A stretch of 64,000 nucleotides of DNA from Opitutaceae bacterium. GTDB taxonomy: Bacteria > Verrucomicrobiota > Verrucomicrobiia > Opitutales > Opitutaceae. The DNA lies in the NCBI GenBank assembly GCA_017994935.1, contig JAGOJU010000014.1:1-64000 (forward strand), given 5' to 3'. A program made the position numbers and the translations under genes. Below, piece after piece: positions 8,895 to 18,009 of the stretch. The notes beneath the pieces were generated by a model. It ran no database searches. It was not told the origin of the DNA and saw only the letters and a program-made list of their open reading frames with translations. The first letter of the stretch is position 1. Each line of letters starts with the position of its first letter.

Positions 8895-10304
8895 TCAGAA
8901 GAACGTGTAGTACTTGCCGTCCGCCAGTCGTTTGAGCAACAGGGCCAGCTCCATCGCATGGTAATCCCCCCACATCGAGGACTCACCACACGGCACCTTC
9001 TGTCCCTTCGGAATGTAGTCCCAACCGTTCGGCCTGTGATAGACGCTGTGAAGCAGGAGTCCCTGATGTCTGGAATCCGTCGAGAGGTAGGGCTCGTCGA
9101 AGAGTGTGTTGGCGACGGTCAGCCCGGCCTGAAGATAGCGCCGCCCCGCGGCCTTTTCGCCATTGCCGCCGAGCCAGAGCCCGAGGCGGATGAAACCCTG
9201 CGCCGCGATCGCCGCGGCCGAGCTGTCAACCGGCTCGTGCGCATTGTAGGGATCAGCGGGACGGGCGGCAAAGTTGCCCAGCCTGTGGGTGTTCAGCGCC
9301 TCGCTGTCCCAATAGGGCACGCCGTCGCTCGAGGAATACCCGTCGATGAAATAGTCCGAACTCGCACGCGCAGTCTCCAGGAAAACATTCGTCACGGCCC
9401 GCCGGCCACCCATCGCATCGAGCGACGTCCCCGGGACCGTGTCGAGAAACTCAAGCTGCTCCGCAAAGCCACAGATGATCCAGGCCGCTCCACGGGTCCA
9501 GGTCGTGAACGGCGAATAACCCTGCTGGCTGGAGGGACACCGGAACTGTCCGTCATTGCGATTGAAGATGGATTCGTGCGCGACCCGTCCACGAACATCA
9601 TAGCTGTCCCGCCCGCGGCCGAAAAACACATTGAAGCGCGCAGTCGTCGCGGCGTGCTCGATCGCACGATGAAGAAGATTGATAGGCTTGTCGCCCTCCC
9701 CCATCAGCGCATGCCCAAGCTGGTGCGCAACCACCAGCGACCGCATGGAGCGGATCGTGTCGGCAAAGAGGGATTGCGGCCCATTGAAGGAATAGACGTA
9801 GCCGCTCGGGGCGACGCCCGCGCCGCCCACCGGAGACCAGGGCAACCTGTAAGCCGTGGGAACATGCCGCGCCGCCTGCACCGCCCCCGACACCTTGAGC
9901 GCGAGTTCACAGAAATTCAGCTCGTCGCGGTTCTCCGGGATGCGTCCCTCGAGCTGGAGGCGCCGCAGATTGCCATAGGTCGAGACATTGTTGAACCCGT
10001 GGTCGTGCACGCCGACGTGGGAGACGTGCGATGCCATGAGCTTGACCGTCTTGTCGCGCCCGAGCGTGAGGAAGCTCTCGTCGCCCGTGGCGTCGTACTG
10101 CAGGAACGCCATGCCGAACTGGAAGCCTTGCGTCCACTCGGTCCATCCGCGCGAGGTGTACTTTCCCTTCACGGTGAAGACGGGAGTGCCCTTGGCCGGA
10201 TCCCAGGAAGCATCGATCGCACGGATCTTCTTTCCGGCGAGTTCAAAGACGCGTCCGACTTTTTTCTGCAATGACTGGGGAGTGAGCTTGAGGTTGATCT
10301 TCAT
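8895..10304 (-). CDS. Glycoside hydrolase family 88-like (unsaturated glucuronyl hydrolase type)
   Basis: About 469 residues with an (alpha/alpha)6-barrel pattern. Segments such as 'GFQFGMAFLQYDATGD', 'NNVSTYGNL', 'FTTWTRGAAW' and 'GVPYWDSEAL' match the GH88/GH105 style in which Asp residues hydrate the unsaturated uronic acid released by lyases. ATG 10304 was chosen because upstream in-frame sequence looks non-coding and the mature sequence starts with 'MKINLKLTPQ'. No signal peptide is visible, so it is probably cytoplasmic. It would complement the heparinase-like lyase about 2 kb downstream, since such enzymes process lyase products. This functional link is inferred from the families, not from operon structure. 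Confidence 0.75.
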   Translation of the reverse strand: MKINLKLTPQSLQKKVGRVFELAGKKIRAIDASWDPAKGTPVFTVKGKYTSRGWTEWTQGFQFGMAFLQYDATGDESFLTLGRDKTVKLMASHVSHVGVHDHGFNNVSTYGNLRRLQLEGRIPENRDELNFCELALKVSGAVQAARHVPTAYRLPWSPVGGAGVAPSGYVYSFNGPQSLFADTIRSMRSLVVAHQLGHALMGEGDKPINLLHRAIEHAATTARFNVFFGRGRDSYDVRGRVAHESIFNRNDGQFRCPSSQQGYSPFTTWTRGAAWIICGFAEQLEFLDTVPGTSLDAMGGRRAVTNVFLETARASSDYFIDGYSSSDGVPYWDSEALNTHRLGNFAARPADPYNAHEPVDSSAAAIAAQGFIRLGLWLGGNGEKAAGRRYLQAGLTVANTLFDEPYLSTDSRHQGLLLHSVYHRPNGWDYIPKGQKVPCGESSMWGDYHAMELALLLKRLADGKYYTFF

Positions 10305-10522
10305 GCGCGCGGGAGTTTGAACCAAAAGGGTGCCGCCTGACCTCAAACGAAACAAGGTCGAAACCGCAGGCAGGCGGTTTTGTGCTGATCCCGGACGGCT
10401 TTGTCGCGATCGGCAATCCCGCGATGCCACCCACCGCCCGGCCGACTGCGCCGTCCGGGATTTGCGCCAATCGCATCATTTTCTCCGTGCGCTCACGGTT
10501 CGTTTCACTACGGTGAGGCTCA

Positions 10523-11164
10523 ATGTCACTTGCCGATCTCAGACGGGACTACAGCCTGGCAGGCCTGGCGGAAAAGGATCTCGCCAAGGATCCCTTTCGG
10601 CAGTTCGACCTTTGGTTTCAGGAGGCTGAGGCCGCGAAGATCCCCGAACCGAACGCCATGGTGCTGGCAACGACGACCCGGGAGGGGCGCCCTTCGACGC
10701 GCACGGTCCTGCTCAAGGGCATCGACGGTCGGGGTTTTGTCTTCTTCTCGAACTACGAGAGCCGCAAGGGGCGGGAGATGGAGGCAAACCCGGTGGCCTC
10801 GGTGACATTCCCCTGGATTGCAATGGAACGCCAGGTGATCGTCGAAGGCTCGATCGCCCGGGTCACGCGCGAGGAGAGCGCGGCCTACTTTCATTCGCGG
10901 CCACGCGCCAGCCAGCTCGGCGCGTGGGTTTCCCGCCAGAGCAGCGTGGTGCCGAATCGCGAAACGCTCGAAGCCGCCATGAAGGCCCTTGAGCAGAAGT
11001 ACGCGGGTTTGGAGGTCCCCCTTCCGCCAAGCTGGGGCGGATACCGGCTGCTGCCCGACGCCGTGGAATTCTGGCAGGGCCGCCGCAGCCGTCTGCACGA
11101 CCGGCTTCGTTACCGGCGCGAAAAGGCGGGGGGGGACTGGATTGTGGAACGGCTTTCGCCATGA
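10523..11164 (+). CDS. pdxH: Pyridoxamine 5'-phosphate oxidase
   Basis: FMN-dependent oxidation of pyridoxamine/pyridoxine 5'-phosphate to PLP. The 213-residue protein has normal length and the family pattern throughout: N-terminal 'DPFRQFDLWFQEA', 'ATTTREGRPSTRTVLLKG', 'FFSNYESRKG', 'RPRASQLGAWVSRQS' and the C-terminal 'VEFWQGRRSRLHDR'. The start ATG at 10523 is 218 bp from the divergent GH88-like gene. The stop overlaps the start of the following histidine kinase by 4 bp (ATGA), indicating translational coupling with an otherwise unrelated signalling gene. Confidence 0.95.
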   Translation: MSLADLRRDYSLAGLAEKDLAKDPFRQFDLWFQEAEAAKIPEPNAMVLATTTREGRPSTRTVLLKGIDGRGFVFFSNYESRKGREMEANPVASVTFPWIAMERQVIVEGSIARVTREESAAYFHSRPRASQLGAWVSRQSSVVPNRETLEAAMKALEQKYAGLEVPLPPSWGGYRLLPDAVEFWQGRRSRLHDRLRYRREKAGGDWIVERLSP

Positions 11165-12858
11165 CGCTGCCCGCGAGCGAAAGCCCCGCGACCCGCACCG
11201 CAAAAAAATCCGCCGCGACTTCCCGGCGCTCAAAATCACTCCCCGCATCCGCGCGCCGGAAGCGCCGGTCAGGCGCCCGGACCGCCGCCGGCCGGCATCC
11301 GCCGCCCACCCTGCTTGCAGCAGCACTGCGCTCACTTCCCGAAGGCGTCCTGATCGCCCCCGCGCACTGGAGCCGCACCGGCCTGCGCATCGCCTTTGCA
11401 AACGAGCGCATCTCCTCGATGACCGGCTACTCCGAAGCCGAACTGACCGCGCGCACCCACGACTTTCTTCATGTCGACAAGGTCGAACTGGCCCGGCAGC
11501 GCCGCTGGTTTCGCTCGGCCCGCACAGGCAGCACGTATTCAGCCGAAGGATACCTCACCCGCCGCGACGGATCGACCCTCTTCGCAGCCTGGTTGCTGAG
11601 CCCGCTCTGCAACCGCCGCGGGAAAGTCACCCACATCGTGGCCAGCTACCGCGATGTCACCGAAAAGCGCCGGCTCGAAGAGGCGCTCGGACACGCCCAG
11701 CGCATCGACACCGTCAGCCGGCTCGCCGGAGGAGTCGCGCACGATTTCAACAACCTGCTCTCCGTGATCAACGGCTACTCCGAGATCCTGGCAGACCGCT
11801 TCACGGACGATGAGCACACGAGGCGGACCATCTCTGAAATCCATTCCGCCGGCCAGAAGGCCGCCACCCTGACCCGGCAGCTGCTCGCCTTCAGCCGCCG
11901 CCAGACCCTGGAACCGCAGGTGATCAGCCTCAACGATCTCATCCAGGCCAACTCCGACCTGCTCGGCCGGCTGCTGCGTCCCTATCACCAGCTCAACCTT
12001 TCCCTCTCCCCCGACACCCGGAACGTGCGGGTCGATCCGACCGCGATCCAGCAGGTCCTGCTCAACCTCACGATGAATGCGCGCGACGCTCTCTCTCCTG
12101 GGGGACACGTCACGATCAGCACCGCGGGCAAAACCATGAAGGCGGGACTGACCCTGCGGCGCATCGACATTCCCCCCGGCCGGTACACGCAATTGTCCGT
12201 AAGCGACAGCGGGTGCGGCATGGACGAGGATGTGCAGGCACATCTCTTCGAACCGTTCTTCACCACCAAACCCCAGGGCGAGGGCACGGGCCTCGGCCTC
12301 GCGCTGGTCTACGGCGTGGTGCAGCAGAACAACGGCTACATTTCCGTCCACAGCGCACCCGGCGCGGGAACGACGTTCGACATCTATCTTCCGGAGGTGA
12401 ATGAACCCGCGAGCGTGCGCCCCGCCGTGCTGTCGACGCTTCCCTCAACCGGTGGACGCGAGTCCGTCCTGATTGTCGAGGGCGACAGCGTGCTTCGGAA
12501 GATGATCGCGGGCATCCTGACCTCGGACGGTTATACCGTGATCGATTGTGCAACGACAAACGATGCAGCGGCCACCGGCGCTCGCTCCCAGCCGATTGAA
12601 CTGGCAATCCTGGACAGCCGCCTGCCCGGCGCGGAAGGCCTCGTCCGCGAGCTCCTTGCCAGAAATTCTGAACTCCGCCTCCTGAGCACGGCCGACCACG
12701 AGCCGCCCCAACTGCTCCCATGGGTCGACCAGAATGCACAGGCGCATCTCCCGAAGCCCTTCACGCTGAGCACGCTCCTGAAGGTGATCCGCGCCCTGCT
12801 CGACCGCGAGCTCGGCAGCGTGGCAGCAGTCCAGCCGGAGACAGAGCCGTTCCTCTGA
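11161..12858 (+). CDS. PAS-domain hybrid histidine kinase with C-terminal receiver
   Basis: A 565-residue cytosolic sensor kinase without membrane segments. Order: a basic, low-complexity N-terminus (1-45), one PAS domain (about 50-170), a HisKA domain with an intact H-box '[13 protein letters not shown]' (phospho-accepting H194), a HATPase_c domain with '[10 protein letters not shown]', 'DSGCGMDE' and '[11 protein letters not shown]', and a receiver (about 435-555). The receiver keeps its phospho-acceptor in '[10 protein letters not shown]' and its Lys in 'LPKPF', though the acidic pocket reads E-G-D rather than D-D. The gene is coupled to pdxH by a 4-bp overlap and is followed 14 bp later by sixA, whose product can dephosphorylate phospho-His domains. 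Input signal unknown. Confidence 0.9.
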   Translation: MTLPASESPATRTAKKSAATSRRSKSLPASARRKRRSGARTAAGRHPPPTLLAAALRSLPEGVLIAPAHWSRTGLRIAFANERISSMTGYSEAELTARTHDFLHVDKVELARQRRWFRSARTGSTYSAEGYLTRRDGSTLFAAWLLSPLCNRRGKVTHIVASYRDVTEKRRLEEALGHAQRIDTVSRLAGGVAHDFNNLLSVINGYSEILADRFTDDEHTRRTISEIHSAGQKAATLTRQLLAFSRRQTLEPQVISLNDLIQANSDLLGRLLRPYHQLNLSLSPDTRNVRVDPTAIQQVLLNLTMNARDALSPGGHVTISTAGKTMKAGLTLRRIDIPPGRYTQLSVSDSGCGMDEDVQAHLFEPFFTTKPQGEGTGLGLALVYGVVQQNNGYISVHSAPGAGTTFDIYLPEVNEPASVRPAVLSTLPSTGGRESVLIVEGDSVLRKMIAGILTSDGYTVIDCATTNDAAATGARSQPIELAILDSRLPGAEGLVRELLARNSELRLLSTADHEPPQLLPWVDQNAQAHLPKPFTLSTLLKVIRALLDRELGSVAAVQPETEPFL

Positions 12859-12872
12859 CCATCCGCACCGCG

Positions 12873-13397
12873 ATGATCTACCTCATTCGCCACGCCCATG
12901 CTGTACCGGCTGCCGAGGATCCGCTCAGGCCCCTGAGCCTGGCCGGTGTGCACGAATGCGCAATGCTGGTCCGCTTCTTCGCCGACAACCGCCTTCTCCT
13001 GCCAGGTCAGATCTGGCACAGCCCGCTCTCACGTTCGCGCGAAACGGCCGATCGGCTCACAGCGGGGCTGAATCCCGACGCCGCCCGGGTGGAGATCCCC
13101 GGTCTGCTCGGCGACGATGATCCGAAGCTTCTCCTCGAGCGTATCAATGCCCTGCCTCCACGCTCGGAGATCGCTCTGGTCGGACACAATCCCCACCTGA
13201 CCCGACTCGCGACCCTGCTTGTCCGAGGCAGATCAAAACCCGCGTTTGTCGATTTCAAGAAGGGCTCCGTGCTGGCGCTGGAAAAAACCGAGTCGCGCCA
13301 CAAGCGCTCAGATCTTCCTCGCTGGACCGTGCGCTGGTTCCTTCCTGCTCAATTGCTCAAGCCCAGACAGGCAACGGCACCTGCGCAGGAAGCGTAG
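12873..13397 (+). CDS. sixA: SixA-type phosphohistidine phosphatase
   Basis: A 174-residue histidine-phosphatase superfamily protein. The RHG-like motif is 'IRHAHAV' at the very N-terminus (nucleophile H7), with 'SPLSRSRETAD' and the second His in 'LVGHNPHLT'. SixA removes phosphate from His-containing phosphotransfer domains. The ATG at 12873 was chosen because the motif must sit at the start; the reading frame upstream of it is just the kinase gene read in another frame. Its position directly after a hybrid kinase suggests that it tunes that phosphorelay, which is an inference from gene order. Confidence 0.85.
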   Translation: MIYLIRHAHAVPAAEDPLRPLSLAGVHECAMLVRFFADNRLLLPGQIWHSPLSRSRETADRLTAGLNPDAARVEIPGLLGDDDPKLLLERINALPPRSEIALVGHNPHLTRLATLLVRGRSKPAFVDFKKGSVLALEKTESRHKRSDLPRWTVRWFLPAQLLKPRQATAPAQEA

Positions 13398-13438
13398 CCA
13401 AGCAACATCGTTCCCCGCAGGGGAATTTATCTGGAGCA

Positions 13439-13612
13439 TCAGGGTTCACGGATCACCAGCTCGGAAAACCCGGGCTTGAGACGGCGCAAACGCCCCTGCG
13501 CGTTCCACCATCGTGGCCGGGGCGCAACCGAAGCTTCTGCCGCAACTTCACCGGAAGGGATACCAGACCGCGTTCCTCGACGCTGCTTTCCTTCAAGAAT
13601 CCAGCTCTTCAT
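13439..13612 (-). CDS. Possible small protein downstream of the aminotransferase (57 residues)
   Basis: An open frame beginning 'MKSWILEGKQRRGTRSG' and ending in 'LKPGFSELVIREP' fills most of the 229-bp gap between sixA (plus) and the class I aminotransferase gene (minus). It starts 14 bp after the aminotransferase stop. It is rich in Arg and Trp, has no recognised domain and no strong ribosome-binding site. It may be a real short gene or chance; treat as weak. Confidence 0.25.
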   Translation of the reverse strand: MKSWILEGKQRRGTRSGIPSGEVAAEASVAPRPRWWNAQGRLRRLKPGFSELVIREP

Positions 13613-13626
13613 GCAGAAACACCATG

Positions 13627-14781
13627 TCAACCGCGCCTGAGCTTCAGCAGCCGCTCGCCGGCTGCGCGGAGTGTCGCAGGTCTCTTGGCGAAATTGAGTC
13701 GGATGTAACGATCTTCCGGATACGGAAAGAAACTTGAGCCCGGCACCGGCGCCACGCCCACCTCTCGGGTCATCCAGTGGGCGAACTCCACGTCGCTGGC
13801 AAATCCCCACGGGGAAATGTCCACCATCACGAAATAGGCTCCCTCCGGGCGCGTATGCCCCAATCCCGCCTTATCCAGGAACCCACAGAGGATGTCCCGC
13901 TGGTTCGCATACTCCGCGGCAAGGCCGTCGTAGTAGCTTTTCGGATACCCGAGCGCCGTGACCACCGCATGCTGCAGGGGCGCCGCTGCGCCGACGGTCA
14001 GGAAATCATGGACCTTGCGCGCCTGCGCCACGATCGGCGCGGGTGCATGCACATACCCAAGGCGCCAGCCGGTGATGGAGAAGGTTTTCGAGAGCGATGA
14101 ACAGGTGAGAGTGCGCCGCGCCATGCCCGGCAGGGTGGCAAACGTGAGGTGACTCCTGCCGTCAAAGACGATATGCTCATAGACCTCATCGGTGATGACA
14201 AACGTGTCGAACTCCTCCGCCAGGGAAGCGATGGCAAGCAGCTCCTCGCGCGTGAACACCCGGCCGGTGGGGTTCGACGGATTGCACAGGATGAATGCCT
14301 TCAGGCCACCGGCAAACGCGGCGCGCAGTTCCTCCGGATCAAACCGGTAGTGCGGCGGATGCAGCCGCACATGCACCGGTTGAGCACCGGTCAGAATCGC
14401 ATCCGCATTGTAGTTCTCGTAGAAGGGCGAGAACAGCCCCACCCGGTCCCCCGGGTCGCATACCGTCATCATCGCAACCATCATGGCCTCGGTCGCACCA
14501 CAGGTGACGACGAGTTCGCGCTGCGGATCGACCTCCATGCCCGCGAAGCGGCTCAGCTTGCCGGCTAGCGCGGTCCGCAGTTCCGGTGATCCCCAGGTGA
14601 TCGCGTACTGGTGCCGCCCCGCATCCATTGCCTCTTTCGCCGCCTGCACGAGGCTGGCAGGCGGATCCGTGTCGGGAAATCCCTGCGCGAGGTTGATCGC
14701 GTCATGCTGCTGCGCGACCCGCGTCATTTCCCGAATGAGCGATTCCGTGAAGACTGCGGTCCGTCGCGAGGTTGAGGGCAT
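13627..14781 (-). CDS. Class I/II PLP-dependent aminotransferase (aspartate/kynurenine aminotransferase-like)
   Basis: About 384 residues with the fold-type I aminotransferase pattern. Visible are 'AINLAQGFPDTDPP', 'YAITWGSPELR', the 'LCNPSNPTGRVFTREEL' segment and the PLP lysine in 'SSLSKTFSITGWRLGYV'. A C-terminal Arg in 'YIRLNFAKR' binds the substrate carboxylate. The 'AQGFPD' opening is typical of the methionine/kynurenine/glutamine aminotransferase branch. ATG 14781 gives a normal N-terminus; ATG 14799 is possible. The start touches that of the divergent lipoate ligase-like gene, so both must share a very compact promoter region. Exact substrate undetermined. Confidence 0.88.
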   Translation of the reverse strand: MPSTSRRTAVFTESLIREMTRVAQQHDAINLAQGFPDTDPPASLVQAAKEAMDAGRHQYAITWGSPELRTALAGKLSRFAGMEVDPQRELVVTCGATEAMMVAMMTVCDPGDRVGLFSPFYENYNADAILTGAQPVHVRLHPPHYRFDPEELRAAFAGGLKAFILCNPSNPTGRVFTREELLAIASLAEEFDTFVITDEVYEHIVFDGRSHLTFATLPGMARRTLTCSSLSKTFSITGWRLGYVHAPAPIVAQARKVHDFLTVGAAAPLQHAVVTALGYPKSYYDGLAAEYANQRDILCGFLDKAGLGHTRPEGAYFVMVDISPWGFASDVEFAHWMTREVGVAPVPGSSFFPYPEDRYIRLNFAKRPATLRAAGERLLKLRRG

Positions 14782-14848
14782 GCCAGGCGAACTTCTCATT
14801 TCAACGCAGGGTCGCGAGCTGAAAAAACACTTTGCGCCGAATGCCGCC

Positions 14849-15595
14849 ATGCCGTCTCGTGATTCCGTGCCGTACACGTTCCATCTACTGCCGACGCGAC
14901 ACGGGGGCGCCGCGGAGAACATGGCGGGCGACTTCCTGATGCTGCAGCGCTATCCGGAGCCGTCGCAGCCGCGATTCCGTCACTACGGATGGCACCGTCC
15001 TGCACGCACCTTTGGCTTCAGTCAGAAAATCGCCTTCATTCGCGATCAGATTGCCCCGACCGATGCCCCCATGGAACTATGCCGGCGCTTCACAGGCGGT
15101 GGACTGGTGGACCATCGTGAGGACTGGACCTACGCCCTGGTGATTCCGAGGGGCCACCCCATTGAATGCACCCGCGCCATCGATGCCTACCGCATCGTGC
15201 ATGAGAGACTCGCCCAGGCGTTGAGGGAACTCGGCCAGCCGGCTGAGACCAAGCATCCCTGCGAGGATACACCCGCCGGTCCGTCGCCGGGGCCGTCGGG
15301 CATCTGTTTCAGCAAGGCCGAATGCCACGATGTGATCGTCCCCGGCACCGGAGCGAAGATCGCAGGCGCCGCCCAAAAACGCACCAGGCATGGACTGATC
15401 CTGCAAGGTTCCATCTGGCGGCCAAACGCTCTGGCGGTGACGGACTGGCACGCCTTTCTCCTTCGATTCTCGGTGGGACTGGGCGAGGCACTTGGCGCCT
15501 CTCCGCAGGCCACTCCCTGGCCCGACTACAACGAAGGGGAACTTGAACAACTGACCGAAACCTACGCTTCGACGGAGTGGACAGAACAGCGCTGA
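14849..15595 (+). CDS. Lipoate-protein ligase A/BPL-LPL-type protein
   Basis: About 248 residues of the biotin/lipoyl ligase fold. The diagnostic 'CRRFTGGGLVDH' segment corresponds to the RR-x-(S/T)GGG lipoyl-AMP binding loop, with 'NMAGDFLMLQ' near the start and 'GTGAKIAGAAQKR' carrying the catalytic Lys. Such enzymes attach lipoate or octanoate to E2 and GcvH proteins. ATG 14849 is used; ATG 14780 would add 23 residues but overlaps the divergent aminotransferase start. No other lipoate genes are adjacent. Whether it is a ligase, an octanoyltransferase or a related paralogue cannot be told by eye. Confidence 0.75.
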   Translation: MPSRDSVPYTFHLLPTRHGGAAENMAGDFLMLQRYPEPSQPRFRHYGWHRPARTFGFSQKIAFIRDQIAPTDAPMELCRRFTGGGLVDHREDWTYALVIPRGHPIECTRAIDAYRIVHERLAQALRELGQPAETKHPCEDTPAGPSPGPSGICFSKAECHDVIVPGTGAKIAGAAQKRTRHGLILQGSIWRPNALAVTDWHAFLLRFSVGLGEALGASPQATPWPDYNEGELEQLTETYASTEWTEQR

Positions 15596-15759
15596 CGCTC
15601 TTGTTTTCAACCCGGGAACGGCGAAGGTCCACTATCCATCGTTTCAAGATGACGTTGCCGCGCTATCAGTCGTGCGATTCGCCCATGCAGTCCACCACAC
15701 GGGACGCGGGGTGCCTGCCCAAGCCGGGTATCCAGCTCCGGCTAGATCAGACCGCCTCC
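15596..15759. other. Convergent intergenic gap, nothing recognised
   Basis: This 164-bp gap lies between the ends of the lipoate ligase-like gene and flhA. I see no open frame with coding character and no clear hairpin with a T-run. Confidence 0.5.
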
Positions 15760-17973
15760 CTACGCCGCACGCAAGGCGGGTGCAGGCGCTTCGAGACGGG
15801 CCACGAGGTGCGGGGGAATCGTCACGATCGTCGTGTTCTCTATCTCCGTGCTCGGGGGAAGTTCCTGAAATGCCAGGACAACAAGTCTCGGGAATGATGG
15901 CTCAAAGAATCGCTTCAGCGCGAGCCTGAGCTCGGTGCTCACCACAAGAACCGGCGTCAGGTTCTGCTGGGTGAACTCCGCCACCCGCGCATTGATCTCC
16001 GTCAGAAGATGACGTCCCAGCATCGGATCCAGGGCAAGCCCCACCTCGCTCGGAGTGCGATGGATGCGCGCAATCAGCACCTGCTCGAGTCGGGGATCAA
16101 ACGTGGCGGCCCTGAGCATGCCCGGGCGACACTCCAGCTCGGGCACAAAATAGAGCCCAAGCCGGCGGCGCGCGAGTTCGCTGAGGTCATCCGGATTCTT
16201 CGTGACACCCGCAAAATCGCCGATGCACTCGAGGATGAGCGGCAGATTGAGAATCGAAAGATTCTCCCGCAGCAGATTCTGAAGCACGCGCTGGATGATC
16301 CCGAGATTGACGAGATCCGGCAGCAGTTCCGAGACCAGCGCGGGGTGTGATTCCTTGAGATGATCGATCAGCGTCTGCACGTCCTGCCGGCCAAGGAGCA
16401 GATGGGCGACATTCTTCAGCGTCTCGGATACGTGGGTGATCATCACGGACGACGGATCCACCACGGTGTACCCGTTGAGCTCGGCCGTCTTCCGCTCGCT
16501 CTCGTCGATCCACACGGCCTCGAGTCCGAACACCGGCTCGCGTGTGGGCAGGCCGCGAAGGGCAACCGTACTGTTGGAAACATTCATGGCCATGCTGCGG
16601 CCCGGCTGGACCTGGCCCTTCGCCACGGTCTTTCCACGCAGGAGGAAGCGGTACTCATTTGCCTCAAGTTCGAGGTTGTCGCGGACCGAGACCGGCGGGA
16701 CGAGTATGCCCTTTTCGCGGGCGAGCGTCTTGCGCACGCCGGTGACGCGCGAGAGGAGATCGCCACCCTGTTTGGCATCCGCCAGCGGAAGCAGTCCATA
16801 ACCAACCTCAATCGCAAACACATCGAGATCGACCAGCTTTCGCAGGTCCTCGGAAATCGCGCCCTTGCCGGAGCCGGAGGTGCCCTCCTTTCCGCCTGAG
16901 GGCGATTTGCCGGACCCCGCGGCCTTCGCTGTCGCGGAGGCAATCTCCGCCGATGCCTCATCCACACGCTGCTGCTGTTTGAGGATGCGTGCGATGTAGC
17001 CACCGACAAGCGCAAGGCTGAGAAACGGCAGCGCGGGCATTCCCGGCATCAAACCGAAAACTCCCAGCATCGCCGCCGAAATCCCGATGGCGCGGGGATA
17101 CCGGACCAATTGCCCTCCAATCTGCTGTCCAAGGTTGCCCGTACCCGCCGCCCGAGTGACCAGGATGCCCGCGCCCACCGAAACGATGAGCGCCGGAATC
17201 TGGGAAACAAGGCCATCACCAATCGACAGCAGCGTGAACTTCGTCGCGGCTTCCGAAAGCGTCATGTCCATCTGGAGCACGCCAATGGCAAAACCTCCGA
17301 TGACATTGACGAGCGTGATGAGGATGCCCGCAATGGCGTCGCCCCGGACAAACTTGGAGGCACCGTCCATCGCGCCGTAGAAATCAGCCTCCTTCTGGAC
17401 CTTCTGCCGGCGCGCGGTGGCGGCGGCTTCGTCGATGATGCCGGCATTGAGCTCGGCATCGATCGCCATCTGCTTGCCGGGCAGAGCGTCCAGCGTGAAA
17501 CGTGCGCTGACCTCCGCGATCCGGCCTGCACCCTTCGTGATCACCACGAAGTTGATGACGACGAGGATCAGAAAGACGACAAAACCGACGATGTAGTTGC
17601 CCTGGATGACAAAGTGACCGAACGACTCGATGACGTTGCCCGCCTCGCCCTTGGTCAGAATCAGACGTGTGGAGCAGATGTTCAGCGCCAGCCGGAAGAG
17701 CGTAAGCGCGAGCAGCAGGGTGGGAAATCCCGCGAATTCGGGGGGATCCTTCACGTAGATCACGATCAGAAGCATCAGCAGCGAGACCCCCATCTGCAGC
17801 GCGAGCATGACATCCAGCGCCAGCGCCGGCAGCGGCACCAGGAGCATGAGCACCGTCATGAACAGCGCCCCCGTGAATATCAGGTCCGCGCGCTTGAGTA
17901 GATCGACACCCGCCCGCTTTGCAGGCAGAGATTGGGGAACGACAGCGGGACCGGTTGCAGCAGCGGAAGCCAT
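15760..17973 (-). CDS. flhA: Flagellar biosynthesis protein FlhA
   Basis: Export-gate protein of the flagellar type III secretion system, inner membrane. The 737-residue length is normal. The N-terminal half has eight hydrophobic segments with the highly conserved 'ALTLFRLALNICSTRLIL' and, in the cytoplasmic FHIPEP loop, 'ARFTLDALPGKQMAIDAEL'. The C-terminal cytoplasmic domain (from about 380) ends in an Ala-rich tail. A variable insert, Gly/Ser/Lys-rich (about 345-375), sits between the two halves. The gene follows flhB by 36 bp and shares its transcript. No flhF or fliA follows; instead the cluster ends with a convergent metabolic gene. Confidence 0.97.
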   Translation of the reverse strand: MASAAATGPAVVPQSLPAKRAGVDLLKRADLIFTGALFMTVLMLLVPLPALALDVMLALQMGVSLLMLLIVIYVKDPPEFAGFPTLLLALTLFRLALNICSTRLILTKGEAGNVIESFGHFVIQGNYIVGFVVFLILVVINFVVITKGAGRIAEVSARFTLDALPGKQMAIDAELNAGIIDEAAATARRQKVQKEADFYGAMDGASKFVRGDAIAGILITLVNVIGGFAIGVLQMDMTLSEAATKFTLLSIGDGLVSQIPALIVSVGAGILVTRAAGTGNLGQQIGGQLVRYPRAIGISAAMLGVFGLMPGMPALPFLSLALVGGYIARILKQQQRVDEASAEIASATAKAAGSGKSPSGGKEGTSGSGKGAISEDLRKLVDLDVFAIEVGYGLLPLADAKQGGDLLSRVTGVRKTLAREKGILVPPVSVRDNLELEANEYRFLLRGKTVAKGQVQPGRSMAMNVSNSTVALRGLPTREPVFGLEAVWIDESERKTAELNGYTVVDPSSVMITHVSETLKNVAHLLLGRQDVQTLIDHLKESHPALVSELLPDLVNLGIIQRVLQNLLRENLSILNLPLILECIGDFAGVTKNPDDLSELARRRLGLYFVPELECRPGMLRAATFDPRLEQVLIARIHRTPSEVGLALDPMLGRHLLTEINARVAEFTQQNLTPVLVVSTELRLALKRFFEPSFPRLVVLAFQELPPSTEIENTTIVTIPPHLVARLEAPAPALRAA

Positions 17974-18009
17974 GGGAAATTCGGCGGAAGGAATGTTCAG
18001 AGATCAGGT

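Noticed and set aside
8862..10274. Long plus-strand open frame opposite the GH88-like gene
   Set aside because: It is the antisense of a well-supported gene. The protein is Arg/Pro-rich with no family pattern, as expected for antisense frames in GC-rich DNA.
14483..15595. Longer form of the lipoate ligase-like protein starting at 14483
   Set aside because: The first 99 codons run antisense to the aminotransferase gene. The family pattern starts after 14849.
16360..17901. Plus-strand frames opposite flhA
   Set aside because: No homology-like pattern; flhA covers the region with all family motifs.
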